From Turnera subulata (taxonomy: Eukaryota > Streptophyta > Magnoliopsida > Malpighiales > Passifloraceae), in contig JAKUCV010003344.1 of the NCBI GenBank assembly GCA_028386065.3, forward strand, positions 1 through 64,000: a DNA stretch of 64,000 bases. The letters run 5' to 3'. Shown one piece after another: positions 1 to 9,215 of the stretch (within the stretch, counting starts at the first letter, position 1; each line of letters opens with the position of its first letter). The notes below the pieces were generated by a model. It was not told the DNA's origin and did no database searches. It was given only the letters and a program-made list of their open reading frames with translations. The position numbers and the translations under genes are program-made.

Positions 1-393
1 GTTGCTCCCTGGAGAGGTGTTATCCGGTTTGGGAGGAAGGGCAAGTTGAGCCCTCGTTATATTGGTCCTTATGAGATCATTGAGCGGATTGGTCCGCTGG
101 CCTACAGGTTGGCTTTACCGGAGGAGCTGTCGCGCATACATGATGTATTCCATGTTTCGATGCTGAGGCATTATCGGTCTGATCCTAGTCATGTTGTATT
201 CCTGACAGAGGTGGAGGTATCGGAGGATTTTACTTATGTTGAGGAGCCGGTTGAGATTCTTGCTCGGGAGGAGCGACAGTTGAGGAATCGAGTTATCCCG
301 ATGGTTCGGGTTAGATGGAGCCGTCATTCTCCGAATGAGGCTACTTGGGAGGTTGAGTCCCATATGCGGGAACAGTATCCCCATTTGTTTTGA
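1..393 (+). CDS. Ty3/gypsy polyprotein, C-terminal end (partial, 5' end outside window)
   Basis: Open from base 1 to the TGA at 391-393 (130 codons visible). The reading [13 protein letters not shown], then YRLALPEEL and [12 protein letters not shown], is the classic C-terminal integrase region of plant Ty3/gypsy Pol. It is followed by an [12 protein letters not shown]...VRVRWSRH...EATWE tail that resembles the chromodomain-like end of the Tekay/Del group. It would help integrase bind and place cDNA in chromatin. The frame has no stop or shift in the visible part, so this copy may be fairly young. A conserved TTTCGAGGACGAAA motif (411-424), a purine-rich tract (about 431-445) and the LTR follow at once, as expected for the 3' end of such an element. 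The lineage (Tekay) is inferred from motif order only. Confidence 0.88.
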   Translation, partial: VAPWRGVIRFGRKGKLSPRYIGPYEIIERIGPLAYRLALPEELSRIHDVFHVSMLRHYRSDPSHVVFLTEVEVSEDFTYVEEPVEILAREERQLRNRVIPMVRVRWSRHSPNEATWEVESHMREQYPHLF

Positions 394-426
394 TGTTTCA
401 TATCCTGTAATTTCGAGGACGAAATT

Positions 427-445
427 TCCTTAAGTGGGGTAGAAC
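427..445 (+). promoter_or_regulatory. Polypurine tract of the gypsy element
   Basis: Purine-rich TTAAGTGGGGTAGAA directly precedes the TGTAAC start of the LTR. It should prime plus-strand cDNA synthesis. The same arrangement (GAGGACGAAA, purine tract, TGTAACAG) is seen inverted at 59645-59680. Confidence 0.7.
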
Positions 446-3400
446 TGTAACGCCCCGAATTTTCATAATTTGATTTTTTCGGAATTTTCGAAATTTTTAT
501 TCCAATTTTACCCTTGAGATATTTTCGAGTTTTAGTCGAGGAAATTGATTACTATGCCTTGGGAATGTCAATTTTAAGTTGGTGTCGTTCATGGTTCGGG
601 TCCCGTTGGAAACGGATTCGAGAACGGGGTGAAACGCGAAGATTAACGAGGGTGCTAGTGAAACTACGTCGTTTTGGGACTGTTTTAAAAAAAAAAAACA
701 AAAACAAAAGCCGCGTTGACCAGCGGGGTTGACCGCGCCTAGTGGAACGACATGTCGTCCACTAGGGGCGGCCAAACCCTAGCCGGCCAGTCCCCTTCTT
801 CTTTTCTTTTTCTTTTTTTCTTCTTTCTTATTTCTCTTTTTCTCTTCTTCTCCGAACCCGGCGCCGTCTCCCTCCATTACCCTTCTCTCTCTTTCTCTTC
901 TTCTCTCTCCCTCTCATCCCTTCTTCTCACTCCTCCTCTCTTTTCTTTTCTTCTTTTCTTCCGAGCCGGCGGTACTCCTTCCTTTTGTTTCCTTGCCTCT
1001 CCACGCAGCTCCTCGCCGTTGTGTCTCTCGTCGCGGCCGGAGCACGTCGCCGCCGCCGCTGCAGTCGGTACGGGGAGAAGCTTCCCTTCCGTCTTCTCCT
1101 TTATTCTCCTTCTACTCGGTTTTTGACTCTTCTTTCCGGTTTTGTGTTGGTGTCGTGTTAGGTTTTGTGGTGGCCGGACGGTGGCGGGTCTGTGTGGTGT
1201 GTGGTGTGTGGCGTTTGTGTTGTTGTTGCTGTGTGATCTGGGTTGGATTGGTGGCCGACGTGGGTGTGTGGCTTGGGGTTGGTTCCGGCGGGTTTTTTTG
1301 CGTGCGTCGTTGGTTGTCGCCGGCGTGCTGTGACGGTGACGGATCCGGCAGGTGGTTCGTGTGTGTGGGTGTGTGTTTTCCCGGGCAGAGGCGGGTTGCT
1401 GCTGTTCTGCGAATCCGGGCAGATTCGGTTCTGGCAGCAAGCATTCCGGGTAAGGAATCACTTTTCCAATTCTTTTGTTGTCGATATGATGAACAGTTAG
1501 TATTGTGTTGTTGGATTGAATGTTGTGGTTGTTGGGTTCGTTTCTGGCAGATTTGGGTGAATTCCGGCAAGGTCACCGAAATCCGGCGAAGGCTCGGGAA
1601 TTTTCCAGCGAAGGCTCGGGTCTTGATTTTCGGCATTTTAGCGGTATACTGGATGTACAATTTGTATTCATTCATGGCATGTACTAATCATTCGGAATTG
1701 GGTTATGTACTTAACTGTGTTTAGTGGAAACCGAGAGTGTGAGTAGTATGAGGCCGGTAATTACCGACACGGGTAGAACCTTAGGCCGGGAATCTTTGGC
1801 TTGGATTTACTTTGGACTTAAGTAACGGACTTTAAGCCCAATCCTATAATTGGTTTAATAAGGACTTAAGGAAGTGGGCTTTAGGCCCGGAAATTAAAAT
1901 TGGCTTAGATTGGACTTTAGGCCGGAAATTCGTAAAGGGCATAATGAGTGGGCCATAGGCCGGGAACTACTTATTGGACTTAGTTGGGCGTAAGCCGGTG
2001 AACCTTAGGTCCCGATACTCGGAGTTTTGGTGAGAGAACATTATGTTGGGTTTAGACCCGGGAATTTCATAATGGTTAACTAGGGACGGGTTTAACTCAG
2101 TTGAGCATTATAGATACATGCATGCACGTCTTTATTGTTATTGTTTGTAATTTGTTGTGTGTGCCGGTATTCAGGCACGGGTAACACCTCGGGAGCTGGA
2201 GGATCGGTTTTGGGAAAAGCTCCACAGGACAATCGTCGTTGAGGTGACTTTATACGTCTTTTTATGTTTGTTTGCATGAGCTCGTTGGATTGGTTTGTAT
2301 GAGTTGCATGCTTGTTTGCTAACATGCTATAATCTGTATTGTGTGCCTAAGTGTATTATTTGCTTATGAGCTGGATGTTGGATTTGTTATGGATTATAAC
2401 ATGTGTGATTTTGGGTGTTTTGTGTGATGTGTTGTGGGTCGGAGACCCGGTGATCTGTTTAAGCTGTTTTATCACACAACCCTGTTAAATCACAATCTCT
2501 TGGCACATGAACTCATAATTTGTGAATAAGAATAATGTACAGTAGAAGTTAGGCTACTGTGTGCTGATGATCGGTTGTTTCGAGCGGGAAGTGATACCCC
2601 TCGGGTTTGCTTGCGGATTAGCAAGTGTTATGCGGATTTACATATGGGTCTGTAATGACCGGTTCTACCTCCCTCCTTCTACCTCCCCCTTTCTACCTCC
2701 CTCTTTCTCTCTGTCTCTCTCTCTCTCTATGGATATGTTTGGGCTTCGTGTCTGGTTTTTATTTGGGCTTATGCCTGGTTGTCTCATGAGACGGGACCGA
2801 GCTCGACGCACACAGTAGGGGGCCCTAAATAATAAACTATAATAAGAAAACTTAACACACAACAGATGGAGAATAATGAACTGTTTGCTTGATTGGTTTG
2901 GCATGTTAGTACTGGTTGTTGTATGTTACTTACTAGTCTTGTTGCTCTTCTTTCCTTTCGGACTTGATCTGCACACTCTCATAATTAGACTTATATTGCT
3001 CACTGAGTAGGCGACTCACATAATTGCCAACGTTGTTTTTCAGACTTTAGATAGCGTGCAGTCACTTTCCATCCTTCCAGAGTACAGACGTGGTTATCTC
3101 AGCAGGTAGCTGTGCTTGATCTCCCGGATGGATCCATATAGTCGGCATGCATGTTGTTTTGTTTCTCTTATTTTTACTCCGTTTGTTTCTTCCGCTGCAT
3201 TGAATTTTTGTTGAGATGTCACTATTGATTTTGGATTATTTTATCGGCAATCTGAGTTACTATTGATGATGTATCGGCAGGATGTCAGGTTTGATTTGAG
3301 GCTTGCTAAGCCGGTTTGACTATATTTGTTACGACATCTCTTTTTCATTAAGAATTTGGATATTGTTGATTTTGGGACTTCGTGTTCCGGGTTTCCGGGG

Positions 3401-3462
3401 GTGTTTTGGTAATTTCCTTTATTTGAGTATTTTATTTGTAAATTTGGGACACGGGTGTTTCA
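446..3462 (+). mobile_element. Ty3/gypsy 3' LTR (about 3.0 kb)
   Basis: It starts TGTAACGCCCCG after the polypurine tract and ends GGGTGTTTCA, the same style of ends as the other gypsy LTRs in the window (for example TGTAACAG...GCGTTTCA at 52147-54464). It holds a CT-rich tract (about 780-990), then a GC-rich leader-like block (about 1000-1460), then AT-richer sequence with repeated TGGGCT/GGCCC motifs (1830-1990). Long ORFs across the CT-rich tract are low-complexity and I do not treat them as genes. The 5' part of the element is outside the window, so I cannot check for the paired LTR or target duplication. Confidence 0.8.
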
Positions 3463-4128
3463 ACATCGATGTTCTACCTTCAAACAATCTTTCAAAAATT
3501 GGCAGTAGGCAAATAACATCGATGTTGGAATACACAACATCGATGTTATAATGACCGTTGCTTTTAAAATTAGTCATAACATCGATGTTCCCATTTGTAA
3601 CATCGATGTTCTTTCAAGTCGACTTTAAAATCATTTTTGCCGAGCCAAAATAACATCGATGTTGGAATCCCAAACATCGATGTTCTTGGTTTCAACCATT
3701 TTTCCAAAAGTTGGCAATAGCTCAAAAACATCGATGTTGTCATCTAAACATCGATGTTTCTGCCTTCAAAGAATTTTCCAAAAATTGGCAGAAGGCTCAG
3801 AGCATCGATGTTGGATTCCTAAACATCGATGTTCTCATGACCGTTGCATTTGAAAATATCCTTTACATAAGCAAAACATCGATGTTGGATTTCATAACAT
3901 CGATGTTCTTCAATGGTCAGCTTTAATCGTTTTTCACAGAAACAAAATAACATCGATGTTGTTTTTAAAACATCGATGTTCTTCATATGAAGCTTTAAAG
4001 GATTCTTACACAGAATCAAAATAACATCGATGTTGGGTTTGAGAACATCGATGTTTTAGTTACCGTTAGTCCGAAAATTCAAATTTACTGGACAAAACAT
4101 CGATGTTGAGTCTTGAAACATCGATGTT
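3462..4128. repeat. Array of 19 AACATCGATGTT palindromes
   Basis: The 12-bp perfect palindrome AACATCGATGTT starts at 3462, 3515, 3536, 3578, 3599, 3652, 3673, 3727, 3747, 3801 (AG variant), 3822, 3875, 3896, 3949, 3969, 4023, 4044, 4096 and 4117. Steps alternate between about 21 and about 53 bp (one of 42), a unit of about 74 bp. The spacers are only loosely similar, while 18 of 19 palindromes are exact. The array lies in the presumed U3 part of the copia LTR, where enhancers of plant copia elements lie. Confidence 0.95.
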
Positions 4129-4806
4129 ATGACCGTTATTGCTGACAACTTTTAGCACCCACTATGTTTTGTTTAAAGCTTTTTCTTGGGTAGATTTCAA
4201 ACGGCTCCATGACTTTTCAGAGCTACAAATTAAGCATTTTCAGCTCTGATTCACAACTAATCAACTCTCTACATTCATGCTATTCATTCATACATACATT
4301 ACAAATCCTAATTGAGCCAATATCCTTTGAGGATTGAGAGTTGCCTTTTAGAGCTTAAATTCTGTAACTCATATCTACTCTTTGAGAGAATTCTTTGTTT
4401 GAGTGATTGAATTGTGTATTCATACACCTTAAGGGAGATTAGTTCCCTTGTTGAGATTCATAGGAAGAGGGTATATCTTCTTGTGTGAGAAGTCTTGAAG
4501 TGAGGTATCTTCAAGCAAGAGTGTTGAGGTTCATGTGACTTGAACTCTCAGGTTTAGGATTCTTGTGATTAGAATTCCTAGGTTGTAAACGGTTTGTTAA
4601 GCACCCGTAAGCTTAACCTAGATAGTGGAATCTTCAAGAGAGTATCTTGAAGGACTGGATTAGCCACACAAGTAGTGTGTGTGTGAACCAGGATAAATTG
4701 CTTGTGTCCTTCATTCTTTTTAATTCCGTATTTATTTCCTGCTTATTTCGTTTTAATCCGATAAACGCTATTCACCCCCCTCTAGCGTAGGGCTATTGTT
4801 CTAACA
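3463..4806 (+). mobile_element. Ty1/copia LTR, 3' part (SIRE/Maximus-like, probably solo)
   Basis: From about 4140 the sequence is typical R-U5 of a large copia LTR: repeated short phrases on TTGAGG/TTCAAG themes, TTGCTTGTGTCCTTCATTC, then TTCACCCCCCTCTAGCG and the end CTATTGTTCTAACA. No primer-binding site follows. Instead the sequence continues straight into a minus-strand copia pol remnant (CACACTAATT, matching 26541-26550). This suggests a solo LTR inserted in copia copy 1. Its left part is cut by the gypsy element, whose LTR ends inside the palindrome array, so the gypsy insertion is the younger event. Lineage is by resemblance only. Confidence 0.6.
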
Positions 4807-5260
4807 CACACTAATTCGTTTTGAGGATAAAAAAATAGATATTGAATAACATTTTAATTATATCTTGATCCAGCTGCTTATTTCCTCCCCCTGATGTTGG
4901 GTAAACACATTAAGCAAATATGTCTCTAATCTCAAATTAGTGGTTTCAACTACTTTGTAACTGATGGAGATTTTATACCCAACATCTATTCCCTGCCTTC
5001 TTTAAAGGACCGATTTTACTATGCTGTGGTGGAGTATTAAATACTGTACAACCAATGGTCCGAAGGTGGAAGATACTAGGTTCGTGACCATGAACCAATG
5101 GGGAGATCTTATGATCTTATGATATCTTATTGGCTTGATGCACTCAAGTGTTGCTACATATAAAATACCATTTTTCTCAAATAGTAATATTTCATCAATG
5201 GTCCTGCAATCAATTGTCAATATGGCCCAGATCTTTTTTAGGTTTATTTCCAATGATATA
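4807..5260 (-). pseudogene. copia integrase/pol remnant
   Basis: On the minus strand, ATLECIKPIRYHK and then fragments like HWFMVTNLVSSTFGPLVVQYLILHHS follow the copia integrase end (HAA-LIRIRPTSYHK, then the FGCAVYVP region). Frames change and stops interrupt. It parallels 26544-26840 and 55390-55520. Confidence 0.65.
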
Positions 5261-5665
5261 CATTATCCATTTGAAGAAATATACCAGCATTATCTAAACA
5301 TATAGTCTAGTAACATAAGTAGGGACATATACCGCAAGTGGCTTACTTATTAAATCAGTGCGCACAATGCCAACTTGCGTTACATAATAGACCATCTAGT
5401 CGATGCATCGTAAAAATTACCTAGATGGTTAACACAGCGGATTTATCAGTCCGCGTTCATGTCTCTGAATTATTCTCAAACTTGCTGGTGATTCTAGGCC
5501 AATCTCATCTTAGGAAGGCCGTACAATTAATTTCGCAGCAAACAAACACATGGAAATCCATTGATTGTAAAACTTCTGGTTTTTCAATAAATGATCCAAT
5601 AAATTTCGTGCATCATTATTGACCCGGGATGGCCCAACCGGTCATGCCAAACAATAAGTCCATGT

Positions 5666-5936
5666 ACCAACTTCAAGTTGGTGCCAGCTTCAGGCTACTA
5701 TTTATGTGCCAGCTTCAGGCTGGATAACTTAGAAAAATTATTTACCAGCTTTTGGCTGGTGCATACTAGCTATAAATTGCATATCTATTAGCCAACTTCT
5801 AGTTGGTCTCAGCTTCAGGCTGTATAAACTTGTGTATTTAAACACTTAAAATTTCTAGCTTCAGGCTAGAGCATTTCAGCTTCTGGCTGGATATATTAAG
5901 TTTCAATTACTCAACTGCTAGCTTCAGGCTAGCTAT
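5666..5936. repeat. Hairpin array, core CTTCNRG, arms CAGC/CTAGC/CCAAC (copia copy 1)
   Basis: At least eight inverted repeats occur in 270 bp. Examples are CCAGC-TTCAG-GCTGG (5709-5723), CCAAC-TTCTA-GTTGG (about 5792-5806) and CTAGC-TTCAG-GCTAG (about 5855-5869 and 5919-5933). Each has a C-G closing pair and a 5-nt loop TTCNR. Confidence 0.85.
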
Positions 5937-6175
5937 ATATCTGCTAATTTTAGCCTTATTTCTGCCACTCATGTCGAAAAAGATCAGAATTATTGGACAA
6001 TAATTAAGGTAGTGGCAAACTTTTCCAAAAGCAAAAACCTCGAAGAATGAAAAGCTTTGGAGTTTACTGACAAATAATGCAAAGTTTTAATTACCGAAAA
6101 ATCTTCTGGATCTTTTCGGAGACAGAAAAAGGGTCCACATTTGAAAAAATTGACACCTAGCTGTCTAATCTCAGA

Positions 6176-6183
6176 CTATAAGA
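6176..6183 (+). promoter_or_regulatory. TATA box of antisense ORF module A
   Basis: CTATAAGA lies about 70 bp before the ancestral ATG at 6246. The flanking sequence (CCGAAAAATC..., TTTGGAGTTT...) is homologous to that before the ORF at 61192, which has GTATAAAAGA at 61071-61080. Confidence 0.55.
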
Positions 6184-6207
6184 AGGGGAGGTGGTTGAGA
6201 CAGGAAG

Positions 6208-6912
6208 ATGCAGAAAACTCAGAAAAACTCAACAAGACAAGAAAAATGCCTTCCCCAGCTACTGTTCTCTTTAGGAAGAAGGAATAGGTTAGCTTATAGC
6301 ATGGTGAATGAGCAGCAAGAGGAATTACCGAATGATCTGGCAAGAATTCCTCGTTTAGTGTTTGTTGATGAACTTTATTCATCTAGGTTCTTTGTAACTC
6401 CTATGGAAGAAACATTCTTCCTAGAGGACCAAAGCAATCTAAGGGCTTCCTTTTATGGCTCGGCTAACTCTATTATGTTTTTCATATCTAATAGACTGCA
6501 GGAATTTCAGCTAGAGCCTTCATGTCAGATTTTAAATCAAAGCAGTTATTATCAGGTTTCCATGATGGCTCGGAGCGTCCAAAGGGTGACTGGGTTACCA
6601 CCTACATGGCCTAAGGTACGACTTCTACTATGGAATTGCAGGGGTGTAGCAAGAAGGTCCGAAGGTTTTGTGCATACCTTAAGGGATCTGAAGAATCAGT
6701 ACAAGCCCAACATGGTACTGATTACTGAGACTTTGTGGCAAGCAGGAGAAAATCATGGTGTAATTCCACTCCGTTTTCCTCTAGCAAATCGGTTTGAGCT
6801 GCCTGGAGATAACAACATGGGTGGTATGTGGTTCTCCTGGAACGACAGTGTTAGGGTCAACATCAATAACGAGGCCCAGAGCTTTAGGGCCAATGTTGTA
6901 CCCAACCGTTAA
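6208..6912 (+). CDS. Antisense ORF A: unknown N-domain plus truncated EEP (LINE-type endonuclease) domain
   Basis: 234 codons, lying on the strand opposite to the surrounding copia element. It is about 75% identical by eye to the ORF at 61192-61875. The N-terminal half (RLAYSMVNE, RLVFVDELYSSRFF, PMEETFFLEDQS, NSIMFFISNRLQEF) matches no family I know. The C-terminal part has LLLWNCRG, a KPNMVLITET motif and GGMWFSWND, which are the first motifs of the endonuclease/exonuclease/phosphatase fold of plant LINEs (catalytic Asn and metal-binding Glu). It stops before the Asp and His motifs, so nuclease activity is unlikely. Aligning with copy B shows that the original start is the ATG at 6246. A small deletion near 6270 puts that start out of frame, and the present ATG at 6208 opens in frame only because of it. 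The rest is uninterrupted, and many differences from B are synonymous. Function unknown. Confidence 0.7.
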   Translation: MQKTQKNSTRQEKCLPQLLFSLGRRNRLAYSMVNEQQEELPNDLARIPRLVFVDELYSSRFFVTPMEETFFLEDQSNLRASFYGSANSIMFFISNRLQEFQLEPSCQILNQSSYYQVSMMARSVQRVTGLPPTWPKVRLLLWNCRGVARRSEGFVHTLRDLKNQYKPNMVLITETLWQAGENHGVIPLRFPLANRFELPGDNNMGGMWFSWNDSVRVNINNEAQSFRANVVPNR

Positions 6913-7189
6913 ATAATTTCATTCAACTTTATGTATGTGAACAATTCCTCTATGTAGATGTTCTCAAGTAATGATCCCTTATGTAATAATAATATGCATG
7001 TTTTCTTTTTGCCTTGCTTTTTGTCGTAATCTTTATGGTCATAATAGTTGGAATAATTTCTTCCATATCCTTGGCAACAGGCACTATCATAACTAACTGT
7101 CTCATTCACTTCAGGAAATGGAGCAGAATCGATTTAATGGATCCGTAATAAATTCTTTTAATTACTGTAAACAAGAATATTTTGTACTC
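6913..7189. other. 3' flank of ORF module A and return to copia sequence
   Basis: 6913-6975 still resembles the sequence after ORF B (CAATT-CCTCT-ATGT--ATGTTCT). By about 7090 (CATTCACTTCAGGAAATGGAGC, matching 28388) the copia copy resumes. No inverted or direct repeats bounding the module were found by eye. Confidence 0.5.
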
Positions 7190-7920
7190 TTCAGGAGTTT
7201 ATGCTCTTCCAGAGCGTAAGTATATGATCTTCTAGATCATAGTTACACTTATGTTCTTCACAGTATAGGTATGCAACAGTATTCACATACAGTTTTCCTC
7301 TCCTCCTTGAATGCTGTTGCATTTTTGGATAGGTAAAATATTGCTCTTCAGGAGCACATTAAAAACCTATGCTCTTCTGGAGCGGATTAGTTTACTTTTA
7401 TATGGATAATTTCTGTTTATTAATTTCGGAATATATCGTTGCATTGTCTTCAGGACAAATGCCCGGGTCATTATTCGAGAAACGACAAATCCATGTACAT
7501 AAAAGAATTAGGCAGCAATAAAGATAAACATAAGGTAATAAATATAACAAAAATAACAAAACTAAACATAAAAATTAAATTAATCAATATATGTCAAACT
7601 TGCACCTTCAGGGTAAGCAAGAATAATATTTCAATATCGTGGTCGTTATCTTGACCAATTATGGTATCATCAACATTACATTTGTCCTTCAGGGACACAT
7701 TTGCTTCAGGTGCGTACACTTGTATTTAAATTTCGTGAGAGTAACCATCTTCTAGTGGTCAGTCAAAGTCCAACTTCTGGTGGTCATATAAAGATTTGCA
7801 GGACCTTTTGGCAGTAAGACTTCCGATCTTTGGTGCATTTTTGAGTCTTCTGGACTCTTTCATTTAGTGTTCCAAACTATTTAATGCCCATGATAAATTT
7901 CTTCCGGAAATTTTGAAGGC
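7190..7920. repeat. Hairpin array, core CTTCNRG, varied arms (copia copy 1)
   Basis: Stem-loops with unrelated arms but the same closing C-G and TTCNR loop: TATGATC-TTCTA-GATCATA (7223-7241), TGCTC-TTCAG-GAGCA (7342-7356), an 8-9 bp stem around TTCAG at 7441-7462, TGTCC-TTCAG-GGACA (7683-7697), GAGTC-TTCTG-GACTC (7843-7857) and AAATTTC-TTCCG-GAAATTT (7895-7913). No coding frame is intact here. Confidence 0.85.
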
Positions 7921-8016
7921 CCAAAATCAAATAACATAATTAAAAGACTTAATTAAAATAAATAAACAGGGGCCTTTTATTAATTATCCCAATATAAATG
8001 ACAAAATTAAAATTGA

Positions 8017-8195
8017 TGGGCCTTGTATGAGCCCAAGCAAAACATAAAGAAAATTAAAAACAAGAAATATAAATACAGTAAGCCTTTTAATAGCCCAATC
8101 AGAACGTAAATTAAAACAAGAAAATAAATATAATGGGCCTTTTCATAGCCCAATAACCAAAAAAATTAAAAGCAATGGGCCTTTTATGAGCCCAT
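8017..8195. repeat. TGGGC...GCCCA inverted-repeat cluster in copia leader
   Basis: Four units of the form TGGGCCTTTTNATAGCCCA lie at about 8017-8035, 8080-8098, 8134-8152 and 8176-8195. In element sense each reads TGGGCT-N-AAAAGGCCCA, combining two site II (TGGGCY) motifs. The same composite occurs in the gypsy LTRs (38343-38362, 45838-45855). Confidence 0.8.
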
Positions 8196-8207
8196 TTGTA
8201 ATAAAAA

Positions 8208-8287
8208 GGCGGCTTAGCCGACCAACAAATGAAACAAGGCGGCTTAGCCGGACAATAAATAGATACGGCGGCTTAGCCGGCCAATAT
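8208..8287. repeat. Tandem GGCGGCTTAGCCG repeats (3 copies)
   Basis: CGGC-TTA-GCCG palindromes recur about every 32-34 bp, separated by (A)CCAACAAATGAAACAA-like spacers. Four homologous units are at 29031-29133. Confidence 0.85.
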
Positions 8288-8459
8288 TGAATACCATAAC
8301 AGAGGGTATGCTTACTCGATAAATCTTTCAGCAATAATATATATAATATATTATACTAGTATCCGGTTACTATTCCGGTATATATATATCCTTTTAATTT
8401 CATTTTCCCAAAATTTTTTTCAGTATATATTTTTTTTTAGTTTTTTTTCTTTTTTTTTG

Positions 8460-9170
8460 GAGCTGGGCCAGAAAAAACCTGCCCTGAATAGTTCCCGGCC
8501 CAGGACAGGCATCCGGCCCAGGACCAGGCCACGGCCCAGAACCAGCCCCAGCACAAGGCCACAAAGGGCCAGCCCAGCACCAACGGGTCAAAACATACCC
8601 GCCCGTGGCCCTTACGGGTCGTCTTCAACCCTTAAACGGGTCGGCTTGCAGACGGCGGCGAGAGGCGGGCGGTGGACCAGTTGACGCGGAGGAGTGAGGC
8701 TGGTGGGTGGTGCGAGGTTGGCGAGTGGCGCTGCAGGCGAGCTCTTCGCCGGGTTGGCGTGCGTGGAGGAGCCGGCGGTGCGCGGTCGTCGGGCTTCGGC
8801 ATGGTGGCGCGGTGAGCGGCGACGGGCCAGCACGTCGTGTGCGGCCGTCTGGGTGGTGGTGCGACGCCGATGGGACCGGACGAGGCGCGGCAGACGCGTG
8901 TGAGCGGTGACAGACCCGTTTGGGTCTTTCGGGTTGTCGGGCGTCGCCGCCGGGTCTTCGTCTCCTGGCGGCGCGTCCGGCGGCGGAAGAGAGCGTGGAA
9001 GACGGCGGCAAGATGGAGACGGCACGGGGAAGCCGTTGGTGGCGGCAGTGAGAGGTGTGGTGGCGTGGAACGTTTACGTGTGAACAGTAACCATGGGGCT
9101 AAAGTTGACGGGTTTTGTGTGTTTTTCTTCCTCTTTCTCGTTTGTTTTTTTTTTTTTCTTTTTCTGTGCT
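8460..9170. other. GC-rich block specific to copia copy 1
   Basis: About 700 bp of very GC-rich sequence with many CpG lies between the hairpin region and the primer-binding site. It is absent at the same place in copy 2 (29330-29425). Open frames occur on both strands (for example an Ala/Pro/Arg-rich frame at 8612-9025 minus), but they look like a by-product of base composition. It may be a captured gene or leader fragment; the source is not recognised. Confidence 0.6.
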
Positions 9171-9199
9171 CAGTTCGAAACGAAGCTCGGGTAGAGATC

Positions 9200-9215
9200 G
9201 TTCGTGCTGATAACG
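9200..9215 (-). promoter_or_regulatory. Primer-binding site of copia copy 1
   Basis: On the minus strand, TATCAGCACGAACGATC follows the LTR end ...CACAACACGT. The same ATAACGTG/CGTGCTGATAACG arrangement is at 29430-29443 in copy 2. Confidence 0.6.

Noticed and set aside
752..1724. Several long overlapping ORFs (Ser/Phe/Leu-rich, Val/Cys-rich)
   Set aside because: Low-complexity CT-rich and GT-rich LTR sequence, open on both strands, no domain.
3303..4019. ORFs rich in NIDV or TSM repeats over the palindrome array
   Set aside because: They arise because AACATCGATGTT has no stop in these frames; both strands are open alike and no start or motif supports them.
3462..4128. CRISPR-like regular array
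   Set aside because: The repeat is a 12-bp palindrome with alternating 9-bp and about 41-bp spacers inside a plant LTR; the spacers are themselves related. No cas genes and a eukaryotic setting.
8612..9025. Ala/Pro/Arg-rich 137-codon frame on the minus strand
   Set aside because: All frames are open in this GC-rich block; codon pattern follows composition and no motif is seen.
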